From: Myxococcales bacterium
Lineage (GTDB): Bacteria > Myxococcota_A > Bradymonadia > Bradymonadales > GCA-2716585
NCBI GenBank assembly: GCA_002716585.1
Contig: PBBL01000065.1
Location: forward strand, 1-60,850
Length of the DNA: 60,850 nt
Direction of reading: 5' to 3'
Shown here: positions 27,329-36,769 of the stretch, in pieces
How positions within the stretch are numbered: position 1 is the stretch's first letter
How the letters are laid out: the number at the start of each line of letters is the position of its first letter
Translations under genes and position numbers: made by a program
The notes under the pieces: model-generated
Database searches by the model: none
The model's input: the letters and a program-made list of their open reading frames with translations, nothing else
What the model was told of the DNA's origin: nothing

Positions 27329-28273
27329 TTACAGCGTGAGGCGCCCGCCGATGGGCAGGATCGCGAGCCGCTCGGGGTCGATGTCGTTGGACTCGCCCCA
27401 GGCGCGCAGGCGCGCGGGGGGCTCGTCGAAGGGCTCGGTGGTCAGCTTGTAGGTGCCCCAGTGGATCGGGATCAGGCGCCTGGCCCCGACGTCGAGCATG
27501 ACCTGCCCGGCCTCCTCGGGGTTCATGTGCTGCTGCCTCATGAACCAGCGCGGCTCGTAGGCGCCGATCGGGATGAGGCCGGTGTCGATGTTGGGGAAGC
27601 GGGCGCCGATCTCCTTGAAGTCGTCGCAGTAGCCGGAGTCGCCCGCGAAGTAGACGGTGTGCGTCGGGTGTTCAAGGACGAAGCCGCCCCACAGCGAGGT
27701 GTTGCGGTCGAGCAGCCCGCGCTGGGACCAGTGCTGCGCCGGGACGAGGGTGATCTGGAGGTCGCTGCGTTCGGGCGTGGGGCGGATCGCCTCCCACCAG
27801 CCGAGGGTGGCGACGCGCTCGGGGGAGACGCCCCACTTCGTGAGGTAGGCGTCCACGCCCAGGGGGGTGATGTAGTGGGGGGTGAAGCGCGCCTCGATGC
27901 GACGGATCGTGGGCTCGTCCAGGTGATCGCGGTGGTTGTGGCTGATGAGCACGAGGTCGATGTCGGGCAACGCCTCGGGCTCGATCGGGACCGGGGCGCG
28001 GCGCTTGATCGTGGGTCCGAGGCGAGGTGAGAGCACCGGGTCGGTGATGAGCCGGAGGCCACCGAGGGCGATGAGCGAGGAGGCATGCCCGAGCCAGGTG
28101 ACGGAGGGCTCGGAGACGGGGCCTGGGTCGATGTGCTCGGCGACCGGGGTGGGCTGAGGAGAGCGCTTCGAGCCAGGGGTCATCAGCCAGTCGAGCGTTG
28201 CGCGGTTGAACAGGCGAGAGAGGTTGGGGGTGGCGCTCGGGTCGTTGTTGGAGAAGGTCTGCTTGGGGGTCAT
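27329..28273 (-). CDS. MBL-fold metal-dependent hydrolase (NAPE-PLD/UlaG-like)
   Basis: 314 residues. Metallo-beta-lactamase fold with the metal motif SHNHRDHLD, GHASSLI near the start of the fold, VPAQHWSQRG, the metal-bridging Asp in YFAGDSGYCDD and the C-terminal IPIHWGTYKL. This arrangement matches the Lactamase_B_2 branch that includes NAPE-hydrolysing phospholipase D. No signal peptide. The substrate cannot be told from sequence; a phospholipid or cyclic ester is possible. Confidence 0.83.
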   Translation of the reverse strand: MTPKQTFSNNDPSATPNLSRLFNRATLDWLMTPGSKRSPQPTPVAEHIDPGPVSEPSVTWLGHASSLIALGGLRLITDPVLSPRLGPTIKRRAPVPIEPEALPDIDLVLISHNHRDHLDEPTIRRIEARFTPHYITPLGVDAYLTKWGVSPERVATLGWWEAIRPTPERSDLQITLVPAQHWSQRGLLDRNTSLWGGFVLEHPTHTVYFAGDSGYCDDFKEIGARFPNIDTGLIPIGAYEPRWFMRQQHMNPEEAGQVMLDVGARRLIPIHWGTYKLTTEPFDEPPARLRAWGESNDIDPERLAILPIGGRLTL

Positions 28274-28440
28274 CGCCTGCCTGGGTGCGGGTGGCTGTCT
28301 GTTGTGTGTGGGGGCGCGGGAGTTGGGTTGTGAGCGTTGAAGATCGTCTGGAAAAGCGCGTCACCTCAGCCAACCATGCTACTCATACGGTGAGGTGGGC
28401 GAGTGGCACAACCGGCCACGGCGCCTCCACATGCCCTGGG

Positions 28441-29133
28441 ATGGTTCGGGTGCTCATGATGGTCCACAAACAGATACTCGGGGCGGCGCTCCTGCTGATG
28501 TGCGTGTTGTCGGCGCCGCTGTTGTTGGCTCAAGAGGGCGGCAGGGCCCACGGCGGGGCGGAGCGGGTGCTGGATCGCGACGCGGGGGCGGGCGACTCGG
28601 GGCGCGACGCCGAGGTGGATCGGGCGGAGCGCGACGCGGAGGCGGCGCGGCGTGGGGCGGAGGCGGTGGAGCCGGTGCGGCTGCGGATCATCTCGCGTCA
28701 GCCGCGGCGGTCGCCCGTGGCGGCGGAGCCGCTGTCGCCGCGTGAGGAGCGGCGGCGGGCGGCGCGGCTGAAGCAGTCGCCGCGCCACCTGGAGTCGCTC
28801 GACCCGGAGTTCCGCGAGCGTGTCGTCGCGGTGTTGGAGGCGCTGCGCGCCGAGGGGTGGGAGCCGGTGATCATCTCAGGCAGGCGGACCACGGCGCAGC
28901 AGAAGCGGATCGTCGCCGCGGGCAACTCACGCACGATGAACAGCTTGCACCTGTGCGGCCGCGCGGTGGACATCGCCGACGCGCGCCATGGCTGGCGCGG
29001 CGCGGCGAGGAGCCCGGACTTCCCGTTCTGGGAGGCGCTCGGGCGGGCGTCGCGGGCGCAGGGGTTGATCTGGGGCGGGGATTGGAAGCGGCCGGACATC
29101 CCCCACGTCCAGAGTCGTCAGCGATGCAGGTGA
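28441..29133 (+). CDS. Secreted M15-type peptidase (peptidoglycan endopeptidase/carboxypeptidase)
   Basis: 230 residues from ATG 28441 (28456 is an equally possible start). A signal peptide ILGAALLLMCVLSAPLLLAQ is followed by an Ala/Glu/Arg-rich linker (about 35-90) and an M15-like domain: VISGRRTTAQQKRI, HLCGRAVDIAD (zinc His and Asp) and GGDWKRPDIPHVQ (third zinc ligand His). The pattern fits the M15C/VanY-like endolysin group, which cuts stem peptides in the cell wall. It is divergent from the MBL-fold gene, with 167 bases between them. Confidence 0.78.
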   Translation: MVRVLMMVHKQILGAALLLMCVLSAPLLLAQEGGRAHGGAERVLDRDAGAGDSGRDAEVDRAERDAEAARRGAEAVEPVRLRIISRQPRRSPVAAEPLSPREERRRAARLKQSPRHLESLDPEFRERVVAVLEALRAEGWEPVIISGRRTTAQQKRIVAAGNSRTMNSLHLCGRAVDIADARHGWRGAARSPDFPFWEALGRASRAQGLIWGGDWKRPDIPHVQSRQRCR

Positions 29134-29199
29134 CCGACGGGGCGCGTATGTGGTATAGGCGATCCCGAGTCGCCACATTGAACTGCGCCCGAGGTCACC

Positions 29200-31044
29200 A
29201 TGAGCGGCGAACTGCCAGACTGGCTCAAGGAACACGCCGATCCAGCCCCTGTCGAGACCCACGCCGATCGTCATCACCTGGAGGTCCTGCGTCGCCTGCT
29301 CGCGCGTGATTACCTCACGAGCGCCGACTGGGCCGGGGCGCTCGGGGATTTGGCGAGGATGGCGCGCGAGGGGCTGGAGGCCGATCGGGGCCTGGTGGCC
29401 TACCTGGAGCCGGGGGGGGAGCGCTGGAGCGCCATCGACGACGAGGGGCGCCTGCTGAGCGCGGCGGAGATCTCGAAGCGGGGCTCGACCCAGGTGTTGG
29501 AGCGGGTGGTGCAGCAGCAGGCGCCGGTGCTGACGACGACCCAGCCGCTGGCGGTCCACTCCGAGAGCGTCCAACGTCACGACATCCACAGCGTCCTGGC
29601 CGTGCCCCTCTTCTGGAGGGATGTCACCAGCGAGCAACCTCGCCGCTACCTCGGCGCGTGCCTCTACGTGCACCGGGCGGGGGCGCGGGGGCCGTTCACC
29701 CAGGCCGACGTGGCGCTGGTGACCGACATCGCCCACATCGCCCAGCCGAACCTCAACCTGCTGCGCCACCTGCGCGCGGTGGAGTCGGAGCTTCAGGAGC
29801 ACCGCGCGGCGCTGGAGCGGGCGCAGCGGTGGGGCGACGTGGGCGCTCGCCTCGGGGGGCTGGAGACGCTCGACCCGACGTTCGCCCGCGAGGTGATCGA
29901 GCCGCTCAAGCGGGTGTCGCGGGCGCACAAGGTCGGGCTCCTGATCCTGGGGCCGACCGGCTCGGGCAAGACCCACCTGGCGCGGGCCTACCACCAGGCG
30001 AGCGCCCGGAGCGGCGGTCCGTTCGTGACGTTGGACTGTGGGCAGATCACCTCGGTGGAGACGCTCAGCGCCGAGCTGTTTGGCTACGCCGCCCGATCGG
30101 GCTACGCCAACGCCCCGACCCGGGGGCGCCCGGGCAAGGCGCAGCTCGCCGACGGGGGGACGCTGTTCATCGACGAGATCGGGACGCTCCCGGCGCAGCT
30201 CCAGCGGCACCTGCTGCGGCTGGTGCAGGAGGGCCGCTTCGCGCCGCTCGGCTCCAGCGCCGAGGTCGAGGTGGACGTCCAGATCGTCTCGGCCACGAAC
30301 GACGATCTCAAGGCGATGGTCGCTGAAGGGACGTTCCGCGAGGATCTCTACTGGCGGATTCGGGAGATCGAGGTCAGGATCCCGCCGCTGGACGAGCGTC
30401 AGGCGGACATCCCGGCGCTGGCCGAGGGGTTTCTGGAGCGCGCCCGCGCTCGCTTCGGTCGCGACGACGTCGAGGCGCTGACGCCAGGCGCGGCGCACCG
30501 CCTGGTCTGCCACCCGTGGTCGCGGCACGGCAACATCCGTGGGTTGGAGCACACCATCAACCGCGCGGTGCTCCTCGCGCCGCCCGACACGCCCGACATC
30601 GGCGCTGAGGCGCTGGGGCTGGCGGGCGAGGCGCCTCGGCGGCCCGACCGCGGCGCCTCGGCGCGGAGCGACGACGCGGTGGTGCGCGGCGCGCTGCTGA
30701 GGGCGATGGAGCGCCTGGCGTACAACGCCAGCGCGATGGCGCGTGACCCTCAGCTGCTGGCGGAGTTGGAGCGCGTCGGTGAGCCGATCCCGCTGACGAC
30801 GCTCAACCTGTGGCTGCGGGAGCTGGAGCTGTACGACACGCTCCAGGCGGGGCGCCGGGAGCAGAAGGCGGAGCGGTACCATGAGATCGTGGCCGCGATC
30901 CGAGAGCACGGCTCGGGGTCGGCGGCGGCGCGGGCGCTGGGGCTGACGCGAGACGCGCTGGTGTGGCAGCTCCGCAAGGCGGGCAAGACGATCGGCGACG
31001 TGCTCGCCGACAACAACGACGAAAACGACGACGACGACGCGTGA
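29200..31044 (+). CDS. Sigma54-activator-like AAA+ regulator with GAF-like domain, lacking GAFTGA
   Basis: 614 residues. GAF-like sensor (about 30-190), coiled linker, AAA+ core: Walker A GPTGSGKT, TLDCGQ, ELFGYAARSGY, Walker B LFIDEIG, sensor I VSATNDDL, arginine finger FREDLYWRI and sensor II HGNIRGLEH, then a C-terminal Fis-type helix-turn-helix (AARALGLTRDALVWQLRKAG) and an acidic tail. The loop after ELFG, where activators carry GAFTGA to contact sigma54, instead reads ANAPTRGRPGKAQLA. It is therefore unlikely to activate sigma54 polymerase in the usual way. GAGGT precedes the ATG. It lies upstream of dapD, with a ~95-base gap. Confidence 0.83.
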   Translation: MSGELPDWLKEHADPAPVETHADRHHLEVLRRLLARDYLTSADWAGALGDLARMAREGLEADRGLVAYLEPGGERWSAIDDEGRLLSAAEISKRGSTQVLERVVQQQAPVLTTTQPLAVHSESVQRHDIHSVLAVPLFWRDVTSEQPRRYLGACLYVHRAGARGPFTQADVALVTDIAHIAQPNLNLLRHLRAVESELQEHRAALERAQRWGDVGARLGGLETLDPTFAREVIEPLKRVSRAHKVGLLILGPTGSGKTHLARAYHQASARSGGPFVTLDCGQITSVETLSAELFGYAARSGYANAPTRGRPGKAQLADGGTLFIDEIGTLPAQLQRHLLRLVQEGRFAPLGSSAEVEVDVQIVSATNDDLKAMVAEGTFREDLYWRIREIEVRIPPLDERQADIPALAEGFLERARARFGRDDVEALTPGAAHRLVCHPWSRHGNIRGLEHTINRAVLLAPPDTPDIGAEALGLAGEAPRRPDRGASARSDDAVVRGALLRAMERLAYNASAMARDPQLLAELERVGEPIPLTTLNLWLRELELYDTLQAGRREQKAERYHEIVAAIREHGSGSAAARALGLTRDALVWQLRKAGKTIGDVLADNNDENDDDDA

Positions 31045-31140
31045 CATCGTGTTACCCGGCTCAGGGCGCTCCTGGCCGGGTTGGTGCGGCGTCATCATGA
31101 CGATCGGGGCGGCGGCCCCGGGCATATGGGAGGAGAGACG

Positions 31141-31989
31141 ATGGACATGAACCCACTCAAGGAGAGGCTGGAGGCGCTCTACGACCTCTCGCGGGCTGAG
31201 CTGTTGGAGACGGACGGGGCGATGGACGCCTTCCAGGAGCTGATCGCCGCGTTGGAGGCGGGGCTGCTGCGCGCGGCGGTCAAGCGTGAGGACGGCACCT
31301 GGGTCGCGGAGCCCGCGGTCAAGAAGGGGATCCTGCTTGGGTTTCGGTTGGGCGAGAACGGGCCGATGGGCGAGTCGTGGCTGCCGTTCTCGGACAAGCA
31401 CACCTACCCGCCGCAGCGGCCTCCGGTGGAGGCGCGCAACATCCGCGTCGTGCCGGGCGGCAGCTCCATCCGGGTGGGCGCCTACATCGGCCACAGCGTC
31501 ACCTGCATGCCGCCGATGTACATCAACGTCGGGGCCTGGGTCGGGGACGGGACGATGGTCGACTCGCATGCGCTGGTGGGCTCCTGCGCCCAGATCGGGG
31601 AGCGGGTGCACCTGTCGGCGGCCGCGCAGATCGGCGGGGTGCTGGAGCCGATCGGGCAGGCGCCGGTCGTCATCGAGGACGGGGTGCTGGTCGGCGGCAA
31701 CAGCGGGATCTACGAGGGGACGGTGGTGCGTGAGGGGGCGGTCATCGGCACGGGGACGATCCTCAACGGGAGCACCCCGGTCTACGACCTGGTGCGCCAG
31801 GAGATCTACCGGGCGTCGGCCGACGCGCCGCTGGAGATCCCGGCCGGGGCGGTGGTCGTGCCGGGGAGCCGCCCGGCGCGGGGCGGGTTCGCCCAGGAGC
31901 ACGGGATCCACCTCCAGACGGCGGTGATCGTCAAGTACCGCGACGCGGGCACCGACGCCCGCGCCGCGTTGGAGGAGGCGCTGCGGTGA
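31141..31989 (+). CDS. dapD: Tetrahydrodipicolinate N-succinyltransferase
   Basis: Succinyl-CoA-dependent step of DAP/lysine synthesis. 282 residues: an N-terminal helical domain, then left-handed beta-helix hexapeptide repeats (IRVGAYIG, MYINVGAWVGDGTMVDS, VHLSAAAQIGGVLEP) and the C-terminal HIHLQTAVIVKY-like end typical of DapD. GGGAGGAG lies about 6 bases before the ATG at 31141. Its TGA overlaps the GTG start of the aminotransferase by four bases (GTGA), so the two are translationally coupled. Confidence 0.9.
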   Translation: MDMNPLKERLEALYDLSRAELLETDGAMDAFQELIAALEAGLLRAAVKREDGTWVAEPAVKKGILLGFRLGENGPMGESWLPFSDKHTYPPQRPPVEARNIRVVPGGSSIRVGAYIGHSVTCMPPMYINVGAWVGDGTMVDSHALVGSCAQIGERVHLSAAAQIGGVLEPIGQAPVVIEDGVLVGGNSGIYEGTVVREGAVIGTGTILNGSTPVYDLVRQEIYRASADAPLEIPAGAVVVPGSRPARGGFAQEHGIHLQTAVIVKYRDAGTDARAALEEALR

Positions 31990-33164
31990 TCCCATTTCGA
32001 CGTTCGTTGGCCGACTTCGGCCCCAGCCTGATCCGCGCGGTGTTCGACGCGGCGCCGCCCGGGGCGCTCAACATGGGCCTGGGGATGCCCGACATCGAGG
32101 TCCCCGCCTCGGTCCGCGCGGCGGCGCGAGCCGAGCTGGAGACCGGCCGCGCCCCCTACTCGCCAAACGCGGGCCGCGCCGCGTTGCGCGAGCGGATCGC
32201 GGCGATGTACCAGGCGTGGAGCGCGACCGAGGGGGTCGCGACCTGGGCGTCTGCTGAGGGGGTGATCGTCACGGTGGGGGCGGAGGAGGCGCTGTACGTG
32301 GCGCTGGCGTCGCTCTGTGAGCCGGGGGAGACGATCCTGGTGCCCGATCCGGGGTTCCCGGCGTACGCGATGATCGCGCGCTGCGTCGGGGCGCGGGTCA
32401 AGACCTACGCGCTGAGGCCGGAGGAGGGGTTTCGCCCCACCGCGGCGGCGCTGCTGGAGGCGTTGACGCCGGACACGCGTGCGGTGGTCCTGGGCTCCCC
32501 GGCCAACCCGACCGGGGCGATGATCGACCCGCAGGAGCTGGAGCTGATCACGCTGGCGCTGGCGTCGGCGGGGGTGCCGTGGGTGAGCGACGAGATCTAC
32601 GACCGCTACACCTGGTCGGGGCCGATCGTGAGCCCGGGGCGGTTCTCGGATCAGGGGATCGTGGTGAGCGGGTTGTCCAAGAGCGCCGGGGTGATGGGCT
32701 GGCGCCTGGGGTGGCTGATGGTGCCCGCGGGTCAGGCGCGGATCCCGACGGCGGTGCACCAGTCGGTGTGCTCGTGCGCCTCGACGTTGTCTCAGGCGGG
32801 CGCGGTGGCGGCGATCGACGCGCTGATGTGGCAGGGGCAGGACGCCGGGTTCATCGACGGGGTGCGGGCGCTGTTTCGGGAGCGTCGGCGGCGGGCGCTG
32901 GACGCGGTCGAGGGGCTGGGGCTGAGCTGCGCCCCGGCGGACGGGGCGTTCTACCTCTTTGTGGACGTCAGGCCCCACCTCAAGGAGGGGGAGGACGACG
33001 TGGCGCTGTGCCGGAGGCTGGCGAGCGAGGAGGGGGTGATCGTGGTGCCCGGGCAGGCGTTTGGTGAGGGCGGTCGAGGCTGGGTGAGGCTGGCGTACAC
33101 GTGCGACGCCGTTGAGGAGGGTGTGGCGCGGCTGGGGCGCGGGCTGGGGCTGGGGGCTCAGTAG
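31986..33164 (+). CDS. Class I/II aminotransferase, probable N-succinyl-diaminopimelate aminotransferase
   Basis: 392-residue PLP enzyme, fold type I. Features: GMPDIEVP near the N-terminus, VTVGAEEALYVAL, PDPGFPAY, GSPANPTGAMI, VSDEIYDRY and the PLP lysine in SGLSKSAGVMGWRLGW near 232. GTG start overlapping the dapD stop argues for a role in the same pathway, i.e. DapC (succinyl-amino-ketopimelate to succinyl-DAP). Substrate specificity is inferred only from context. It ends in a 7-base tail-to-tail overlap with the convergent membrane-protein gene. Confidence 0.82.
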   Translation: MIPFRRSLADFGPSLIRAVFDAAPPGALNMGLGMPDIEVPASVRAAARAELETGRAPYSPNAGRAALRERIAAMYQAWSATEGVATWASAEGVIVTVGAEEALYVALASLCEPGETILVPDPGFPAYAMIARCVGARVKTYALRPEEGFRPTAAALLEALTPDTRAVVLGSPANPTGAMIDPQELELITLALASAGVPWVSDEIYDRYTWSGPIVSPGRFSDQGIVVSGLSKSAGVMGWRLGWLMVPAGQARIPTAVHQSVCSCASTLSQAGAVAAIDALMWQGQDAGFIDGVRALFRERRRRALDAVEGLGLSCAPADGAFYLFVDVRPHLKEGEDDVALCRRLASEEGVIVVPGQAFGEGGRGWVRLAYTCDAVEEGVARLGRGLGLGAQ

Positions 33165-34153
33165 GCGAGGTACTCGGCCTCGATCTGGGCGATGTCCTCG
33201 TCGGTGAGGACGCGGATGCCGGTGTCCGCCGTCTCGATGGTGATGCAGGTGGCGGCCCAGAGGACGGTCATGACGAGCAGGGTGAAGAACTGGATGACGA
33301 AGAAGCCGAGCCCGAAGTAGAGGCTCCCCCAGTAGCTCTCGAGGTAGCTGATGGCGGAGATGCACCCCCAGGAGAGGCCACCGGAGAGGAGGGCGACGAC
33401 GAAGGTGATGCCGACGGCGACGCCGAGGATCCCGGTGTTGCTCTGGGCCATGCGGAGGGCCTCTTTGAGGGAGTCGGGGAGCGTCTGGTCGTAGGTGACG
33501 TAGAGGTAGGAGGCGAGCGTGAACAGCGCGCCGATGAGCAGGCCAGGGATGATGAGCAGGACGAGGCCGATGGCCGAGAGGAGGCCGCCGATGATCAGGA
33601 ACACGAGCACCCCGGGGATCTTCGGGAGCCCCTTCGTGACGGCGGGCTTGAGGCCTGAGATGGCGAAGGGGCCAGCGACCATGTAGGTGCGCATGGGCAT
33701 GAACATGGACGCCAGGGTGGCGACGATGACCAGGGTCAGGAGCCCGGCGAGCACGCGGATGACGAGCGGCGCGAACTGGACGACGTCGTAGCCGAGGCCA
33801 GCGGTGTCGGCGAAGGGGGTGGCGATGAGCCACCCGGGGCACTGGCAGAAGCAGGAGAGGAGGCCGAAGCCGAACCAGACCACGAACAGCGGGCCAAAGC
33901 CGCGTTGGAGGATGAGGCCCATGTTGGTGAACAGGTCGGCGAGGGTGGCCGGGCCGCCGAAGCCGAACTGACCGTAGTAGCTCGGGTCGTCGTCGTAACC
34001 ATCGCCATCGCCGCCGCCGAAGCCGCCGAGGTCGTCCGGCATGCCGTCGGGCATCTTGGGGACCTTGGGCATGGCGGCCTGAATGATGGCGCCCGGTGGA
34101 ATGAGGGGGCGCGCCGGACCTGGGGCGTGTTGCAGACTGTCGAGAGGCACCAT
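33158..34153 (-). CDS. Multi-pass membrane protein of unknown function
   Basis: 331 residues. Pro/Gly/Asp-rich N-terminal tail (about 1-70), then roughly six hydrophobic segments (FGPLFVVWFGFGLLSCF, VIRVLAGLLTLVIVATLASM, PGVLVFLIIGGLLSAIGLVLLIIPGLL, GVAVGITFVVALLSG, FVIQFFTLLVMTVLWAATC). The LGVAVG/LYVTYDQTLPDSLKEALRMAQ region recalls DUF975-type or glycerophosphodiesterase membrane-domain proteins, but I do not assign it. GGAGG is only 2 bases before the ATG at 34153 and 5 before the next codon GTG, so translation may start at GTG 34150. Confidence 0.7.
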   Translation of the reverse strand: MVPLDSLQHAPGPARPLIPPGAIIQAAMPKVPKMPDGMPDDLGGFGGGDGDGYDDDPSYYGQFGFGGPATLADLFTNMGLILQRGFGPLFVVWFGFGLLSCFCQCPGWLIATPFADTAGLGYDVVQFAPLVIRVLAGLLTLVIVATLASMFMPMRTYMVAGPFAISGLKPAVTKGLPKIPGVLVFLIIGGLLSAIGLVLLIIPGLLIGALFTLASYLYVTYDQTLPDSLKEALRMAQSNTGILGVAVGITFVVALLSGGLSWGCISAISYLESYWGSLYFGLGFFVIQFFTLLVMTVLWAATCITIETADTGIRVLTDEDIAQIEAEYLAY

Positions 34154-34262
34154 ATCCTCCGCTCGGAGATGTTGGGATCAGGCACCGAAGCCTCAGGCCT
34201 GGGTGACGGATCCGCTTGAAGAAGAACCCTTGCCTGGGTGAGGATGACCTTGGGGGATCGAG

Positions 34263-35477
34263 ATGTCAATTGACGAGGGGTCGGTTGAGGCAGGTTGGGG
34301 CGAAGAGGCGTTGATCGCGACGCGCCGCCACCTGCACCGCAACCCGGAGCTGTCGGGCGCCGAGCATGAGACGGCGCGCTACGTGGCGGAGCGCCTGGGC
34401 GAGCTGGGGCTGGAGGCGGAGCTGGGCGCGCACGGCGCCCCGACCGGCGTGGTCGCGGTGATCGAGGGGGCGCACCCGGGGCCGACGCTCGCCTGGCGCG
34501 CTGACACCGACGCGCTCCCGATCCATGAGGAGAGCGGCGCCGAGTACGCGTCGTGTCGCCCGGGGGTGATGCACGCGTGCGGGCACGACGTGCACACGAC
34601 GATCGGGCTCGGGATCGCGTCCCGGCTCGTGGCGTCGCGGGAGCGGCTGCGGGGGCGGGTGAAGATGATCTTCCAGCCCGAGGAGGAGGGCGTGCCTGGA
34701 GATCGCGTCGCGGGCGCGGAGGCGATGGCGCAGGCGGGCGTGCTGGACTCCCCGAAGGTGGACGCGATCTTCGCGGCGCACTGCATGCCGTCGATCCCGG
34801 TCGGTCGGATCGGGTACCGCCACACGGCGATGTGGGCGGGGTCGGACCACTGGCGGCTGGTGATCCGGGGGCGGCAGTCGCACGGCGCCTACCCACAGGA
34901 CGGCGTGGATCCGATCTGGATCGCGGGGCAGATCATCGTCGCGCTGCAGGGGATCCCGGCGCGGGTGATCGACAGCCGCCGCTGCTGCGTCCTGTCGGTG
35001 GGGAAGGTGGAGGCGGGCGAGGCGTTCAACGTGATCCCGGAGACGGTGACGCTGGTGGGGCTGCTGCGGACGTTGGAGGATGACGTGCGCGAGCGCGCGG
35101 TGGCGGCGCTGCGGCAGACGGTGGACGGGATCTGTCAGGCGTGGGGGGCGCGCGCGGAGCTGAACATCTCGCGCGGCGCGGAGGTGACGGCCAACGATCC
35201 GGCGTTGGTGGAGCGGGCGCTCGCCACGCTGCGCGGCCAGGTCGGCGCGGAGCGGCTGGCCGAGGTCGAGCCGCAGATGGGCGCGGAGGACTTCGCGTCG
35301 TTCTCGCGGCGTCGCCCGGCGGCCTACTTCCTGCTGGGCGTCGGCAACGAGGCGCGCGGGATCGTCCACCCGATCCACTCGCCGCGCTTCGACGTCGATG
35401 AGCGGTGCCTGCCCTTCGCCGTCCAGGCCTTCTCCGGCATGCTCCTCGACCTCGCCGAGGACTGGCCTGGCGCTTGA
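34263..35477 (+). CDS. M20D-family metallopeptidase/amidohydrolase, possible succinyl-DAP desuccinylase
   Basis: 404 residues. M20 peptidase with RRHLHRNPELS, WRADTDALPI, the metal-binding MHACGHDVHTT, FQPEEEG (catalytic Glu) and GAEDFASF. The lid-domain motif IRGRQSHGAYPQDGVDPI and the MHACGHD Cys place it in the M20D branch (amidohydrolases, acetyl-DAP deacetylase, IAA-amino acid hydrolases). Being close to dapD and a DapC-like gene suggests it removes the succinyl group from succinyl-DAP, a job usually done by DapE (M20A). That assignment is inference. Confidence 0.85.
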   Translation: MSIDEGSVEAGWGEEALIATRRHLHRNPELSGAEHETARYVAERLGELGLEAELGAHGAPTGVVAVIEGAHPGPTLAWRADTDALPIHEESGAEYASCRPGVMHACGHDVHTTIGLGIASRLVASRERLRGRVKMIFQPEEEGVPGDRVAGAEAMAQAGVLDSPKVDAIFAAHCMPSIPVGRIGYRHTAMWAGSDHWRLVIRGRQSHGAYPQDGVDPIWIAGQIIVALQGIPARVIDSRRCCVLSVGKVEAGEAFNVIPETVTLVGLLRTLEDDVRERAVAALRQTVDGICQAWGARAELNISRGAEVTANDPALVERALATLRGQVGAERLAEVEPQMGAEDFASFSRRRPAAYFLLGVGNEARGIVHPIHSPRFDVDERCLPFAVQAFSGMLLDLAEDWPGA

Positions 35478-35499
35478 GCGGACGCCGGAGGGCTGGGCC

Positions 35500-35528
35500 T
35501 TGACATCGGGACTGCAACCGGCTTAGTT
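35500..35528 (+). promoter_or_regulatory. Candidate promoter of the gapA-pgk-tpiA operon
   Basis: A perfect TTGACA at 35500-35505 is followed after 17 bases by TTAGTT (or after 18 by TAGTTG). The 12 bases CTTGACATCGGG recur before rpmG. The start ATG is at 35662, giving a leader of about 130 bases. Confidence 0.5.
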
Positions 35529-35661
35529 GACGCGTGTTGGGATAGCGGATCGCTGCGTTCGACAGCGTACAAGGACAACCCCCCAAAACCCGACCACCTG
35601 GAGGCGAGGGATTGGCTCGCGAGCGGGGAGCGGTCGGGGTGATACGAGGAGAGATCCACAC

Positions 35662-36663
<1,002 letters not shown>

Positions 36664-36676
36664 CACCCCTCACGAC

Positions 36677-36713
36677 CCGGGGCGCCCACTTCACGTTGAA
36701 GTGGGCGCCCCGG
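36677..36713 (+). terminator. 17-bp perfect hairpin between gapA and pgk
   Basis: CCGGGGCGCCCACTTCA pairs perfectly with TGAAGTGGGCGCCCCGG around a CGT loop, 13 bases after the gapA stop. The following bases (TGTTGTCTGG) are only weakly T-rich. It may partly terminate or protect the gapA end of a longer mRNA, leaving gapA expressed above pgk. Confidence 0.6.
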
Positions 36714-36769
36714 TGTTGTCTGGGGGTGGGTGGTGCATAACTCTGAGTGGAGCCGAGGAGGAGCGACCG

